A program made the translations under genes and the position numbers. From Acidobacteriota bacterium (GTDB lineage Bacteria > Acidobacteriota > Vicinamibacteria > Vicinamibacterales > UBA8438), in the NCBI GenBank assembly GCA_009838525.1, contig VXRJ01000010.1, forward strand, positions 252,021-316,020: 64,000 bases of DNA, given 5' to 3'. The notes under the pieces were generated by a model. That model searched no databases. It was not told where the DNA came from and saw only the letters and a program-made list of their open reading frames with translations. Each line of letters begins with the position of its first letter. Position 1 is the stretch's first letter. Of this stretch, positions 9,307-18,092 are shown one piece after another.

Positions 9307-10113
9307 ATGGCGTATGAGCTGGAGGTCATCTCACGGGGAGGCGGTGGCGCGTCGCGCTATCCGCCACTGTTGTTCGTCCACGGCCTGGGTCACGCCGCGT
9401 GGTGCTGGGCCGAGCACTTTCTGGACTTCTTCGCGGAGCGCGGCTTCGATGCCAGCGCGCTGAGCCTCCGCGGCCACGGCGCGAGCGGCGGCCGCGACCG
9501 GCTGCGGTGGGCGTCCATTGCCGACTACGTGAACGACGTCGAGCAGGTGGCGGCGGGCCTGCCGCGCAAACCCGTAGTGATCGGACACTCCATGGGCGGG
9601 CTCATCGTGCAGCGCTACCTGGAGCGGCACGACCCGTCGGCGGCGGTTCTCCTCGCACCGGTGCCTCCCGGCGGGATGTTCCTCCAGACGGCGCGGCTGT
9701 TTCTCGCCAATCCGCGGCTGATGCTGAACGTGTTCCTGACGACCGATCCCGGCAAGCTGTTCTCCCCGCCCGAACGCGCCAGGAAGCTCCTCTTCTCGCG
9801 GGATCTTGGCGAGAAGGCGGCGCGTCGCTACGCGGCCCAGCTCGGGCGCGAGTCGTTTCGCGCGGGCCTGGACGTGACCTACCTGCGGCCCGATCCGGCA
9901 CGCGTCCGCGGCACGCCGATGCTGGTCCTGGGAGCGGAACGCGACCGCCTGATTCCCACGCGCGACGTGATGCGCACGGCCGAGGCCTACGGCGCCGAGT
10001 TACGGATACTGCCCAATCTCGCACACGACGTGATGCTGGACACCGGATGGCGCCAGGCGGCCGACGTCCTGCTGGAGTGGCTGGTGCGCACGCTGGAGGG
10101 ACGGAGAGTCTAG
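9307..10113 (+). CDS. Alpha/beta hydrolase (monoacylglycerol lipase-like)
   Basis: A 268-residue alpha/beta-hydrolase without a signal peptide, so cytoplasmic. The nucleophile elbow is GHSMGG (Ser95), the oxyanion region is FVHGLGHA (residues 23-30), the acid is in LGAERDRLIP (Asp near 212) and the catalytic histidine is His240 in LPNLAHDVML. The ALSLRGHGASGG segment resembles lysophospholipase/monoacylglycerol lipases. It follows the amidohydrolase by 22 bases on the same strand and may be co-transcribed. Start ATG at 9307 is chosen; an in-frame TTG at 9295 is an alternative, and neither has a strong ribosome-binding site. Confidence 0.88.
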   Translation: MAYELEVISRGGGGASRYPPLLFVHGLGHAAWCWAEHFLDFFAERGFDASALSLRGHGASGGRDRLRWASIADYVNDVEQVAAGLPRKPVVIGHSMGGLIVQRYLERHDPSAAVLLAPVPPGGMFLQTARLFLANPRLMLNVFLTTDPGKLFSPPERARKLLFSRDLGEKAARRYAAQLGRESFRAGLDVTYLRPDPARVRGTPMLVLGAERDRLIPTRDVMRTAEAYGAELRILPNLAHDVMLDTGWRQAADVLLEWLVRTLEGRRV

Positions 10114-10183
10114 TGCCGGGCCCGTCAGCGCTGGCGACGTTCCTATGCCATGTCAGAATAGGACGCCAGCGTTCGACGGAGTG

Positions 10184-10618
10184 ATGATGCGGTTCACCAT
10201 CGGTTTCTTTGTCGTTCTGTTTGCTGCATCCCTTGCGTTCGCCCAGCGACCCACTGTCGTCCAAGGGTGCGTCGTTGTCGACACGGAGGTGCGGTTGTGG
10301 CCGACTGACGATCCGCAGCGCCTCGACGGTGGCAGCGGTCGTTTTCTTCTGTTGGCCGACGATGACCTCCTGGACGAGATCTCCCTGCACGAAGGGGACG
10401 AAATCGAAGTGACCGGCCATATCAACCCGTCCCCACCTGAACCGAGCGTGGCGCCGCCGATTCTGCCGCCACCGGGCGGCGGCCTTCCCGGCGTGGGGAG
10501 GCCGGGCAACCCTCAAGTTTCGGTGTCCGAGCGAAGTTACGACCGCCGGGCTCCCGAGGATGTGTTTGTCGTCGAGGAGTTCGAGATAGTCCGACCCGGG
10601 TGCCGCGGTCGTTTCTGA
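10184..10618 (+). CDS. Small exported protein, possibly OB-fold
   Basis: A 144-residue exported protein with a clear signal peptide (MMRFTIGFFVVLFAASLAFA). The mature part runs through a short acidic beta-rich segment with LHEGDEIEVTGHI near residue 78-90, which resembles the binding strand pattern of small OB-fold periplasmic proteins. It then has a proline/glycine-rich linker (PPILPPPGGGLPG) and a short conserved-looking tail with a lone cysteine. I do not recognise the family. Start is one of two adjacent ATG codons at 10184/10187, preceded by ACGGAG. It lies between a hydrolase and a symporter on the same strand, with no obvious functional link. Confidence 0.7.
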   Translation: MMRFTIGFFVVLFAASLAFAQRPTVVQGCVVVDTEVRLWPTDDPQRLDGGSGRFLLLADDDLLDEISLHEGDEIEVTGHINPSPPEPSVAPPILPPPGGGLPGVGRPGNPQVSVSERSYDRRAPEDVFVVEEFEIVRPGCRGRF

Positions 10619-10693
10619 CGCCCCTCAGCGGGCCGTCATCCCGCGAGTAGCCGTTGCAGACGCACCACTTCATCCGTCAGCGAGGATACCGAC

Positions 10694-12316
10694 GTGCTTG
10701 TGACTACCGTGTCATTCCTGGGCTTCACCCTACTGGTCGCGGTGATTTCCTATGTCTGCACGCGACGCGACCGGATGACGACCTGGGACGCGTACTTCCT
10801 TGGAGGCCGCAGCCTGTCGGCTTGGGTCATTGCGGGCTCGCTGATGCTCACCAACCTCTCGACGGAGCACCTGATCGGTCTGAACGGGGACGCCTTCAAC
10901 CACACCATCGCCGTCACCGCCTGGGAGACGACCGCGGCGATCGCGATGGTCGCGACCGCGCTCTTCTTTCTGCCCCGCTACTTGCGCATGGGCCTGTCGA
11001 CGATACCGGAGTACCTTGCCGCCCGCTACGACAGGGCCACCGGCGTGATCGCCGCGAGCGTGTTCCTGTTCTCGTACGTGCTCGCGATCCTGCCCGTTGT
11101 GCTGCTGTCCGGGGCCACCGGCATCGACAGCCTGTTCGGCTTGCAGGAGGCGTTCGGCCTGAACCAGGCGCAGGTGATCTGGCTCCTTGTCTGGGGCGTC
11201 GGAACGCTCGGTTCGCTCTACGCGATTCTCGGGGGCCTCAAGGCTGTGGCGATCTCGGACACGATCAACGGCGTCGGGTTCCTCGTGGGAGGCCTGTTGA
11301 TCCCGCTGCTGGCGCTGATCCAGATCGGAAACGGGAGTCCCTGGGCGGGACTGGAGACCGTGTACGTGGAGGAGCGTCCGAAGTTCGACATCACGGGCGA
11401 CGAACCGGGGTCGTTCCTGCCATTCGGCGCCTTGTTCACGGGTATGGTCGTCAATCAGGTCTTCGCCTGGTGCACCGGCCAGCAGTTCATCCAGCGCGGC
11501 CTGGGAGCCAGGAGTCTCAAGGAAGGGCAGAAGGGAGTCCTGATCGCAGCGTGTTTCAAGCTGGTGGGCCCTCTCGTCGTCGTGCTGCCGGGTGTGATCG
11601 CGTACCACATGTTCAAGGACACGCTAGGGCCCGAGGACTACCTGCTGGCCTACCCCACGCTCGTGAAGGCGGTCCTGCCGGACTGGCTGACCGGCTTCTT
11701 CGCCGCGGTCATGGTCGGTGCCGTGCTGAGCACGTTCAACAGCGTGCTGAACTCGTCGGCCACGCTGTTCTGCCGTGACATCTACGGTTCGGTCCTGCGG
11801 CCGCGTGCCTCCCCGCGCGAGTTCGTCCATGCGGGACGCGCCTGCAGCATCGCGCTTGCGGTAGGCGCGATGCTCGTCGCGCCGCTACTCGACACGTCGG
11901 GCAGCCTGTACAACTACCTGCAGACGATCAATGCTGCGTTCTTCGGTCCGATGCTCGCCGTGATTCTGCTGGGCATGTTCTCGGCGCGGGTTTCGGCGTT
12001 TGCGGCCAAGGCGAGCCTGATCGGCGGCCCGGTGCTGTTCTTCCTGACGGTCTTCACGTTCGACGATCCCGTGCAGTCGTTCCTGCAGGGCGTGTTGGGT
12101 ACGAACGACGAAATCCACTTCCTGCATTTCCTCGCGATCGTCTTCGTCGCGGTGGCCGCGTTCATGCTGGTTTCCGCCAGGCTCCGGCCCGCCCGAAGCC
12201 GTGGCACAGAGCCTGGCGCGGCACCCGTGGACATGACGCCCTGGAAGCACGCGAAAGCGATGGGGGTCTTCGTGAGCGTCTGCTCGATCGCCTGCTATCT
12301 GCTGCTCGCGCAGTGA
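10694..12316 (+). CDS. Sodium:solute symporter (SSS/SLC5 family)
   Basis: A 540-residue inner-membrane symporter with about 13-14 hydrophobic segments. It belongs to the SSS family, which couples sugar, amino acid or carboxylate uptake to sodium. The first segments (LLVAVISYVCTRR, YFLGGRSLSAWVIAGSLMLT, NLSTEHLIGLNGDAF) and AAVMVGAVLSTFNSVLNSSATLF near residue 337-360 are closest to the SglT-type galactose/glucose branch. The substrate is therefore likely a sugar, but this is inference. The start is a GTG at 10694 with GAGG eight bases upstream; a second GTG lies two codons on. It converges with the outer-membrane protein gene on the other strand. Confidence 0.92.
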   Translation: MLVTTVSFLGFTLLVAVISYVCTRRDRMTTWDAYFLGGRSLSAWVIAGSLMLTNLSTEHLIGLNGDAFNHTIAVTAWETTAAIAMVATALFFLPRYLRMGLSTIPEYLAARYDRATGVIAASVFLFSYVLAILPVVLLSGATGIDSLFGLQEAFGLNQAQVIWLLVWGVGTLGSLYAILGGLKAVAISDTINGVGFLVGGLLIPLLALIQIGNGSPWAGLETVYVEERPKFDITGDEPGSFLPFGALFTGMVVNQVFAWCTGQQFIQRGLGARSLKEGQKGVLIAACFKLVGPLVVVLPGVIAYHMFKDTLGPEDYLLAYPTLVKAVLPDWLTGFFAAVMVGAVLSTFNSVLNSSATLFCRDIYGSVLRPRASPREFVHAGRACSIALAVGAMLVAPLLDTSGSLYNYLQTINAAFFGPMLAVILLGMFSARVSAFAAKASLIGGPVLFFLTVFTFDDPVQSFLQGVLGTNDEIHFLHFLAIVFVAVAAFMLVSARLRPARSRGTEPGAAPVDMTPWKHAKAMGVFVSVCSIACYLLLAQ

Positions 12317-12339
12317 ACGGGCGCGTTCGGCGGCGGTGG

Positions 12340-13137
12340 CTATCTCGGCAGTCGAAAACTGAGCCCGGTGCCGACGAACAGATCGTCGGCGGGACCCCGC
12401 AGCCGTCGGCCGACGGACACGTCCCACTGGACGAGCTCGTCCAGCAGAAGCGTGAACCCCGCGTCGACGGAAGCGTTGGTCGCGGCCGCGCCAGCGACCT
12501 GACGGTCGCCGAATACCTCGAGGAACGTTCCCAGCCGGTCGGTCAGGCCGACTCCGAGCGCCAGCGAGTACACGACGAACGCATCGCGATTCGGTTGACC
12601 TGGCGAGGACTCCCACGCCGCCCCGGCGTTGTAGCCGAGCGAGAGCCGCGGTCCCAGCTCATGGGCGAACGCGAACAGGAACGACGGGTCGGCGCCGCCG
12701 CTCGAATACCGGTCGGCGCCGGTCGGGAGCGACAGTCCGCCCAGGACCGCCAACTGCGGCCGCCAGCCCTCCGGGTCAGGGATCACGTTGACCTTGGCGC
12801 CGATCTCACTGTCGCCGGCGCCGCGACGGCCTCCGCTGCCGATGATGCCGGTGTGGCCGAGGCGGAGTTCCGTCCGCCCGCCGAGGCCGATGCGGACGAG
12901 GGTACCGGGCGCCGTATGGGTGTCGACACCGTCAAGGGCGCGGGCGAACAGGTAGCCGGTTTCCACCTGCACGAGGCCCCGCGGCACGGCTACCGCCGAT
13001 TCGGTCTGGTCCGGACGGTCGGTGACCAGTTCCGGCGCCTGAGTCTGCGCCCTCGCGCCGGTCGTCCCTGCCGCCACCGCCGCAACAAGGAAGGCGACTC
13101 TGGCAATCCGGCCGGCTCGACCTACGCCCCTGTGCAC
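12340..13137 (-). CDS. Outer-membrane beta-barrel protein (PF13557-like transporter)
   Basis: A 265-residue exported protein. The signal peptide is followed by VTDRPDQTESAVAVPRGLVQVETGYLF, the hallmark of the meta-pathway phenol-degradation-like porins (PF13557). Alternating amphipathic strands continue to the end, consistent with an outer-membrane barrel, and the protein ends in an aromatic-poor LSFRLPR. The transported compound is unknown. The start is a GTG at 13137 without a good ribosome-binding site. It lies 31 bases downstream of the paralogue family copy 2 gene on the same strand, so the two may be co-transcribed. Confidence 0.8.
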   Translation of the reverse strand: MHRGVGRAGRIARVAFLVAAVAAGTTGARAQTQAPELVTDRPDQTESAVAVPRGLVQVETGYLFARALDGVDTHTAPGTLVRIGLGGRTELRLGHTGIIGSGGRRGAGDSEIGAKVNVIPDPEGWRPQLAVLGGLSLPTGADRYSSGGADPSFLFAFAHELGPRLSLGYNAGAAWESSPGQPNRDAFVVYSLALGVGLTDRLGTFLEVFGDRQVAGAAATNASVDAGFTLLLDELVQWDVSVGRRLRGPADDLFVGTGLSFRLPR

Positions 13138-13168
13138 GCGTCGGCTCGAGCCGGGAGACGGTGACCGC

Positions 13169-14227
13169 TCAGCGGCCCGCGGCGCGCGCCTCCTCGGCGC
13201 GCGAGCCGGCGAGGATGTTCGTCAGGCCGTAGTTGCCCTCGTGGCAGGCGTACTCGAACATCGGTTCCGTGCTGCGGGCCCACGGTGACGAGCCGGTCCA
13301 CGGGCTGGTCCACACGTTCGGATCGTCGACCGTGAACTGGTAGTCGAGCGTCTCCGGCCCCACGCGGGTGAACCGCTCCACCACCCGCAGGGCCGGGCTG
13401 AGATCCCAGTTGGTGCCGCCCTGCACGCCGGGGCCGGACGAGAACAGGTAGGCGCGATGGCCGAAATTGGTCGTCTCGACGACGAGCGTGTCGCCCTCCC
13501 AGCGGCCGCGTGAATGACCGCCGAACTGGGCGATGTCGTCGTCGATCGCCGGGCGGCCGTCGAGGTGGATGAAGCGCACGTCGTGGATGTGCTCCTGCAC
13601 GATGGCGATGACGTCCGGCGTTTGCACGAGGTGGTAGTTGTTGTTGTAGGCGGTGGGCAGCGACGGGACGCCGCGGTACCAGATGCACCGGTCGCCGTAG
13701 TCGAACTGCTCGTGCGAGTCGGCCGGCACCAGTCCCTCCCGAATGTCCTTCACGCGCTGCCGCTCGGGCGACGCAACGAAGGCTGCGTGCTCGGGCGTGA
13801 GCGCGGGCAGGCGCCCGTTCGGCGGGTCGATGACGAGCGACGTGCGCCGCGTCGGGACGACGGTGGTCCCGCGGTCCAGCCAGAACGCGTTGTAGCCGCC
13901 GACGCTGCCGCCGACCGGCAGCGGCTCGGTGCGCACTTCGCTGGGCGCGTTCGCGCGGGCATTGGCGTCGACGACGCGCTGCTCGATGGCGGCCGCTTCC
14001 TCCGCGGTCAGGAACGCCTTGTCAGCCAGGTTCTCCGGGCGCTGGAGCGGCGTAACGGTGGAGCTGTTCCACACGCCGCCGATATCGGGATCGCCCCAGG
14101 CGGTGCGCGGCGCTTCCCAGCCGTCCGGCGTGGTCGGCTGGGACCACGCGTCGGCCGGCGCCAGGACGACGCCCGCGGCCAGCACCAACGCACCGAAACC
14201 GACGTGTACGTGGAAATGACGACTCAT
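13169..14227 (-). CDS. Exported protein of unknown function, paralogue family copy 2
   Basis: A 352-residue exported protein with a signal peptide ending near DAWSQ. It has the same landmarks in the same order as the gene at 6646-7710: TAWGDPDIGGVWNSSTVTPL, RRTSLVIDPPNGRLP, YNNNYHLVQTPDVIAIVQEH, GHSRGRWEGDTLVVET, VVERFTRVGPETLDYQFTV and YACHEGNYGLTNILAG. Differences cluster in the 60-100 region and in the central loop. The function is unknown. Start ATG at 14227 has GGAG eight bases upstream. It is probably the first gene of a two-gene unit with the downstream outer-membrane protein. Confidence 0.86.
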   Translation of the reverse strand: MSRHFHVHVGFGALVLAAGVVLAPADAWSQPTTPDGWEAPRTAWGDPDIGGVWNSSTVTPLQRPENLADKAFLTAEEAAAIEQRVVDANARANAPSEVRTEPLPVGGSVGGYNAFWLDRGTTVVPTRRTSLVIDPPNGRLPALTPEHAAFVASPERQRVKDIREGLVPADSHEQFDYGDRCIWYRGVPSLPTAYNNNYHLVQTPDVIAIVQEHIHDVRFIHLDGRPAIDDDIAQFGGHSRGRWEGDTLVVETTNFGHRAYLFSSGPGVQGGTNWDLSPALRVVERFTRVGPETLDYQFTVDDPNVWTSPWTGSSPWARSTEPMFEYACHEGNYGLTNILAGSRAEEARAAGR

Positions 14228-14309
14228 CGCTGACTCCTTCGCCCGGAGCGATCAACGAGACTTCGTCGATCATACCCGCCCCGGTCGCGGTTGACGGTAT
14301 CCTCACGGC

Positions 14310-15350
14310 ATGCGGGCGCCCGCGATTCTTCCGTTCATCCTTGTCGCGCTGGCGACCACCGCCTCGGCGCAGGAGCACACCCTCGGCTTCATCTGGGAGG
14401 AAGCGCCCTTTCCGCGCGCCCACGCATCGACCATCGTCGAGGCGACGGACGGCACGCTGATCGCCGCCTGGTTCGGCGGGTCGGGCGAGGGGCAGGAGGA
14501 CGTCGGGGTCTGGTCGTCGCGCCGCCCGAAGGAAGGCGAGTGGTCGCCGCCCGTCCAGCTCTACAAGGAGCCGGACCAGCCCGCCTGGAACCCGGTCCTC
14601 TTCCGCGGCGACGGCGAAACCATCTGGCTCTACTTCAAGATCGGCCCCAGCCCCCGCGCGTGGAGCGGCGCCTATATGACGACGACCACGGCGGGAGAGG
14701 AATGGTCCGAGCCGGGTTGGCTGCCGTCCGGGATGCTGGGACCGGTCCGGGCGAAGCCGACCCGCCTCGCTAGCGGCGAGATCCTCGCCGGGACCTCCCT
14801 TGAGAGCTACCGGACGTGGTCGTCATGGATGGAGATCAGCAGCGATGGCGGCGCCACCTGGAGCAAGTATGGCCCGCTCCTCTTCGGCGATCCGGAGCGG
14901 GATCGGATCGGGACCATTCAACCGACCCTGATGGAGATAGAGCCCGGCGTGATCCGCGCGTTCTTCCGGACGCCGCGACGCCTGGGCAGGATCGCGACGT
15001 CGCTATCGCGCGACGGCGGCCGGACCTGGGAGCCCATCCGGCTCACGCGGCTCGATCATCCCAGCGCCGGCATCGACTCGCTCCGGCTCGACGACGGCCG
15101 CTGCCTGCTGCTCTACAACCCGTCGACTACGCAGCGCTCGCCGCTGTCGCTCGCCGTGTCATTCGATGACGGCGAGACGTGGCGCGACTTCTTGGTGGTC
15201 GAGGAACTCTCCGAGGGCGAACGGGGCGAGCTTTCCTATCCCGCGATGATCCAGGACTCGAACGGGGACCTGCAACTCACCTATACCTGGAACCGGCGCC
15301 GCATCCGGCATGTGACGGTGCCGTTGGACTTGGTTCCTACGGGACCCTGA
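14310..15350 (+). CDS. Exported sialidase-family (BNR repeat) protein
   Basis: A 346-residue exported propeller of the BNR_2/sialidase superfamily. The signal peptide covers residues 1-20 (ending TASAQ). Three Asp-box motifs are visible: SSDGGATW near 176, SRDGGRTW near 233 and SFDDGETW near 285. PRAHASTIVEATDGTLIAAWFGG near residue 34 is the typical first blade, and the RTPRRLGRIATSLSR segment may carry a catalytic-site arginine. Proteins of this type cleave sialic acid or related sugars, or just bind glycans, so the activity is uncertain. Start ATG at 14310. It stands alone between divergent and convergent neighbours. Confidence 0.87.
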   Translation: MRAPAILPFILVALATTASAQEHTLGFIWEEAPFPRAHASTIVEATDGTLIAAWFGGSGEGQEDVGVWSSRRPKEGEWSPPVQLYKEPDQPAWNPVLFRGDGETIWLYFKIGPSPRAWSGAYMTTTTAGEEWSEPGWLPSGMLGPVRAKPTRLASGEILAGTSLESYRTWSSWMEISSDGGATWSKYGPLLFGDPERDRIGTIQPTLMEIEPGVIRAFFRTPRRLGRIATSLSRDGGRTWEPIRLTRLDHPSAGIDSLRLDDGRCLLLYNPSTTQRSPLSLAVSFDDGETWRDFLVVEELSEGERGELSYPAMIQDSNGDLQLTYTWNRRRIRHVTVPLDLVPTGP

Positions 15351-15413
15351 GCCGGTCACCTCACCGGCGCCACGCAATCGTCTCACGGTGAACACGTAGC
15401 GCGTGCACGCCTC

Positions 15414-16367
15414 TCAAATCCGCCCGCCACGAATCAGGTCATCGACCTCCCCGGCAGTCGGGCTCGCCTCACGGGCGCCGAGGCCGCGGCACTTGAGCGC
15501 CGCCACGGCGTTCGCGTAGCGCAACACATCCTCGACTTCCGCGTCGTCTCCGCCGCGCAGCCAGCCGGCGATGAACCCGCCGCGGAAAACGTCCCCGGCA
15601 CCGGTGGAATCGACGACGGGGACGCGGAAGGCCGGCGTTCTGATCTCGGTGTCGCCGACCAGGGCCAGACTGCCCTCGGCCCCGAGGGTCATGCAGACGA
15701 GGGCCGGGCGGTAGGCGTCGCGGATGGCGCGCAGGGCCGCGCCGGGCGTGCCCTTGCCGGTGAGGGCAGCCGGAAAGTCCTGCGCCGTGACGATCATGTC
15801 GATCTCCGCGAGCAGCGCGTCGATGCCGTCGCGGACGCGCTCCACGTCGATGACGGTCCGGGCTCCGGCCCGGCGGGCGTGGCGGGCGGCCGCCGTCGAG
15901 GCGGCGGTATCGTGGCAGTCGACCAGCAGCACCCGGCCAGCGCCGACCGCTGCCGGGTCGACGTCCTCGGGCCGAAGTTTGAGCCCCGGATCGCGGGACC
16001 AGAGCACCGTGCGCGCCCCCGTCCCTTCCTCGACGAGAATCACGGACATACCGTTGCGCGTGTCGGGCGCCACCCGGCAGGCGCTGATGTCGACCCCTTC
16101 GGCGTCGAGGCTGGACCGTCCCTGCCGGCCGTTCTCGTCGTCGCCGAAGCAGCCGACGTAGCGAGCGCGCCAGCCCAGCCGCGCGCACGCCACCATGGCG
16201 CTTGCCGCCTGACCCCCCGGCGAGTACGCCTGACGCCGGACCGGTTGCTTGGAATCGGGCGCCGGAAAGCGCTCCAACACGACCAGCAGGTCGGTCATGT
16301 TGAGGCCGAAGCCGACCGCGTCAAAGGGTCGGCCGCCCTGGGGCGGGAGACCGATCGGCATCCGCAT
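15414..16367 (-). CDS. PfkB-family carbohydrate kinase (ribokinase-like)
   Basis: A 317-residue cytoplasmic sugar kinase. The N-terminal FDAVGFGLNMTDLLVVLERFP, the GGQAASAMVACARLG substrate-side glycine motif near residue 51, and the PfkB signature STGAGDVFRGGF near 252 (anion hole and catalytic Asp) are all present. It phosphorylates a sugar or nucleoside that cannot be read from sequence. ATG codons lie at 16367 and 16361; the reading frame is open far upstream but overlaps the preceding gene. It starts 20 bases after the stop of the M20 peptidase gene, so the pair is probably one transcript. Confidence 0.9.
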   Translation of the reverse strand: MRMPIGLPPQGGRPFDAVGFGLNMTDLLVVLERFPAPDSKQPVRRQAYSPGGQAASAMVACARLGWRARYVGCFGDDENGRQGRSSLDAEGVDISACRVAPDTRNGMSVILVEEGTGARTVLWSRDPGLKLRPEDVDPAAVGAGRVLLVDCHDTAASTAAARHARRAGARTVIDVERVRDGIDALLAEIDMIVTAQDFPAALTGKGTPGAALRAIRDAYRPALVCMTLGAEGSLALVGDTEIRTPAFRVPVVDSTGAGDVFRGGFIAGWLRGGDDAEVEDVLRYANAVAALKCRGLGAREASPTAGEVDDLIRGGRI

Positions 16368-16387
16368 GCCGGAATCGTAGCTCCGCC

Positions 16388-17521
16388 TCAGCAGAACGCG
16401 CGGATCAACTCGACGAGGGTGTCGCGGCAGACGCACACCGAGTCGATCTCGACGTACTCGTCCGGGCCGTGGAGACCCGCCCCGGCCGGGCCGAACAGCA
16501 CCGACGGCGTTCCCGCTCCCCCGAGAATCGCGGCATCCGTCCAGAAGGTCATGCCGGTCGGCGCGTCGTCGAGACCGCGACGGCGGAGGAGCCGCCGCAA
16601 TTCCGAGCACAGGGGATGATCGTCGGCAATCTCGTGGGGCTGACGCGTCAGCAATTGCCGCGCGGAGGCATTGAAGTCATCGTCCTCCCGAGCCAACTCG
16701 GCCAGCGCCTCTCGAACCTCTGTCAGTCCCGCATCCGGTGGCTCGCTGACCAGCGTGCGGCGTTCGACACCAAGCACACAACGGTCGGGGTAGACGCTGA
16801 GGGCCTGACCGCCGTGAATCGTCGAGGCGTGCAGCGACGCCCGACCCAGCCGCGGATGGGTCGCACCGGCTCTGAGCGCCGCCTCCACGGCCTCCAGTCG
16901 TCCGAGCACGCGTCCCATGTGGACGATGGCATCGCGCCCGTCGGCGGGACGGCTGCCGTGGGCGGCGCGCCCGCGCGTCTCGATCTCCACCCACTCGAAT
17001 CCCTTGTGGGCGGTCGCCACTCGCAGATCCGTCGGCTCGGTCACCACCGCCCCGTCGGCGGAGTGGGCCTCGACCAGTGACGCCGCGCCGGCACTGGCAT
17101 GCTCTTCGTCGGCCACCGCCGCCACCACCAGCCTCCCGCGCGGAAGCCCGCCGATGCGCGCCACGCGGACCGCCGCGTCCACCATCGCGGCCACGCCGCT
17201 CTTCATGTCCTGGCTGCCGCGGCCGAAGAGACGGCCGTCGATCACGCGCGGATCGAAGGGTGCGGTCATCCCCTCCACGCCCACCGTGTCGGTGTGGCCG
17301 CACAGCATCAGCGTGCGTCCCGGTGTTCGCCCCTCGATCACGCCGACGACGTTCGGACGGCCGGGGGCGACCTCCGTCAGCTCGACGGCGATGCCGCCCT
17401 TCCGCAGCGCATCCGCCACATGCTCGGCGACCGCTGCCTCGCCGGCGCCGCCGGGAACCAGGGACGGGTTGACCGAATCGATGGCGACCAGATCGCGCAG
17501 CAGGTCAACAACAGGGTCCAT
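16388..17521 (-). CDS. M20-family metallopeptidase (ArgE/DapE-like)
   Basis: A 377-residue cytoplasmic zinc hydrolase of the M20 family, which includes acetylornithine deacetylase and succinyl-diaminopimelate desuccinylase. Metal-site motifs are in order: CGHTDTVG near residue 72, GRGSQDMKSG near 102 (bridging Asp), ADEEHASAG near 137 (general base Glu and metal Glu), TEPT, and a C-terminal GLHGPDEYV with a metal histidine. A lid-domain histidine is in AAHGSRPADGRD. The substrate cannot be assigned and arg or dap genes are not nearby. Start ATG at 17521; a GTG seven codons upstream is possible. Confidence 0.9.
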   Translation of the reverse strand: MDPVVDLLRDLVAIDSVNPSLVPGGAGEAAVAEHVADALRKGGIAVELTEVAPGRPNVVGVIEGRTPGRTLMLCGHTDTVGVEGMTAPFDPRVIDGRLFGRGSQDMKSGVAAMVDAAVRVARIGGLPRGRLVVAAVADEEHASAGAASLVEAHSADGAVVTEPTDLRVATAHKGFEWVEIETRGRAAHGSRPADGRDAIVHMGRVLGRLEAVEAALRAGATHPRLGRASLHASTIHGGQALSVYPDRCVLGVERRTLVSEPPDAGLTEVREALAELAREDDDFNASARQLLTRQPHEIADDHPLCSELRRLLRRRGLDDAPTGMTFWTDAAILGGAGTPSVLFGPAGAGLHGPDEYVEIDSVCVCRDTLVELIRAFC

Positions 17522-17650
17522 CGGTTTGCGGCTCCAACGCACGAATGGTATTCGCGGCGGGCCGGGTGGCTACGGAGCCGACGATTCGACTAACGTGGCG
17601 GTGGCGCCGTTTGGTGGCCATATCCGCCACGGGCCAAAGGAGGGAGCGCG

Positions 17651-17974
17651 ATGCGGCATACGCGGATTCTCTACGGCGGCCCCCTTACGCACCACTGGTC
17701 GTACTTCTGGCTTCGATGGATGGCCACCGTGCGGGGCCTGTGCATCTTTACTGCGGCCATGAGCGCTCTCGCGTTCAACACGTACTGGCAGCGGGGCGTT
17801 GACGTGGTCAATGTGGCGCTTCTGCTGATCCCGCTGATGGCCATCGTCCGCATCGCGCGCCACCTGAAGAAGCGGGAACGGGAACCGGGGCGAACGACAC
17901 CCGATGCGAGCATGGAGTTCTTGTTTGAAATCGCGTGGGTCTTCGTTATTCTGATCCTCCTGATGTCCTTCTAG
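17651..17974 (+). CDS. Small inner-membrane protein, unknown function
   Basis: A 107-residue protein with three hydrophobic stretches: roughly residues 22-44, 50-66 and 88-107. The last runs to the C-terminus (WVFVILILLMSF). A basic patch (RHLKKREREPGR) lies between the second and third. The ribosome-binding site AAAGGAGGG, six to seven bases before ATG 17651, is among the strongest in the window, which supports a real, well-translated gene. I do not recognise the family, and the neighbours do not suggest a role. Confidence 0.75.
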   Translation: MRHTRILYGGPLTHHWSYFWLRWMATVRGLCIFTAAMSALAFNTYWQRGVDVVNVALLLIPLMAIVRIARHLKKREREPGRTTPDASMEFLFEIAWVFVILILLMSF

Positions 17975-18092
17975 CCGCGAAAACGCGTGCGCTCACCGGC
18001 TCCGCCATCCAGATCGGCATGACAGCCCGCGCGGGCAAGGCGCCACAATGCCTGGTCGACAGCCGCCCGTCGCGGGCTGGTAGGATCCGGCG

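Noticed and set aside
13141..13152. Palindrome CGGCTCGAGCCG near the start of the outer-membrane protein gene
   Set aside because: It lies in the short gap between two co-oriented genes and has no linked promoter; short CG-rich palindromes are frequent by chance.
15351..15368. GCCGGT/ACCGGC hairpin after the sialidase-like gene
   Set aside because: A six-base stem without a T-run is expected often in GC-rich DNA; not convincing as a terminator.
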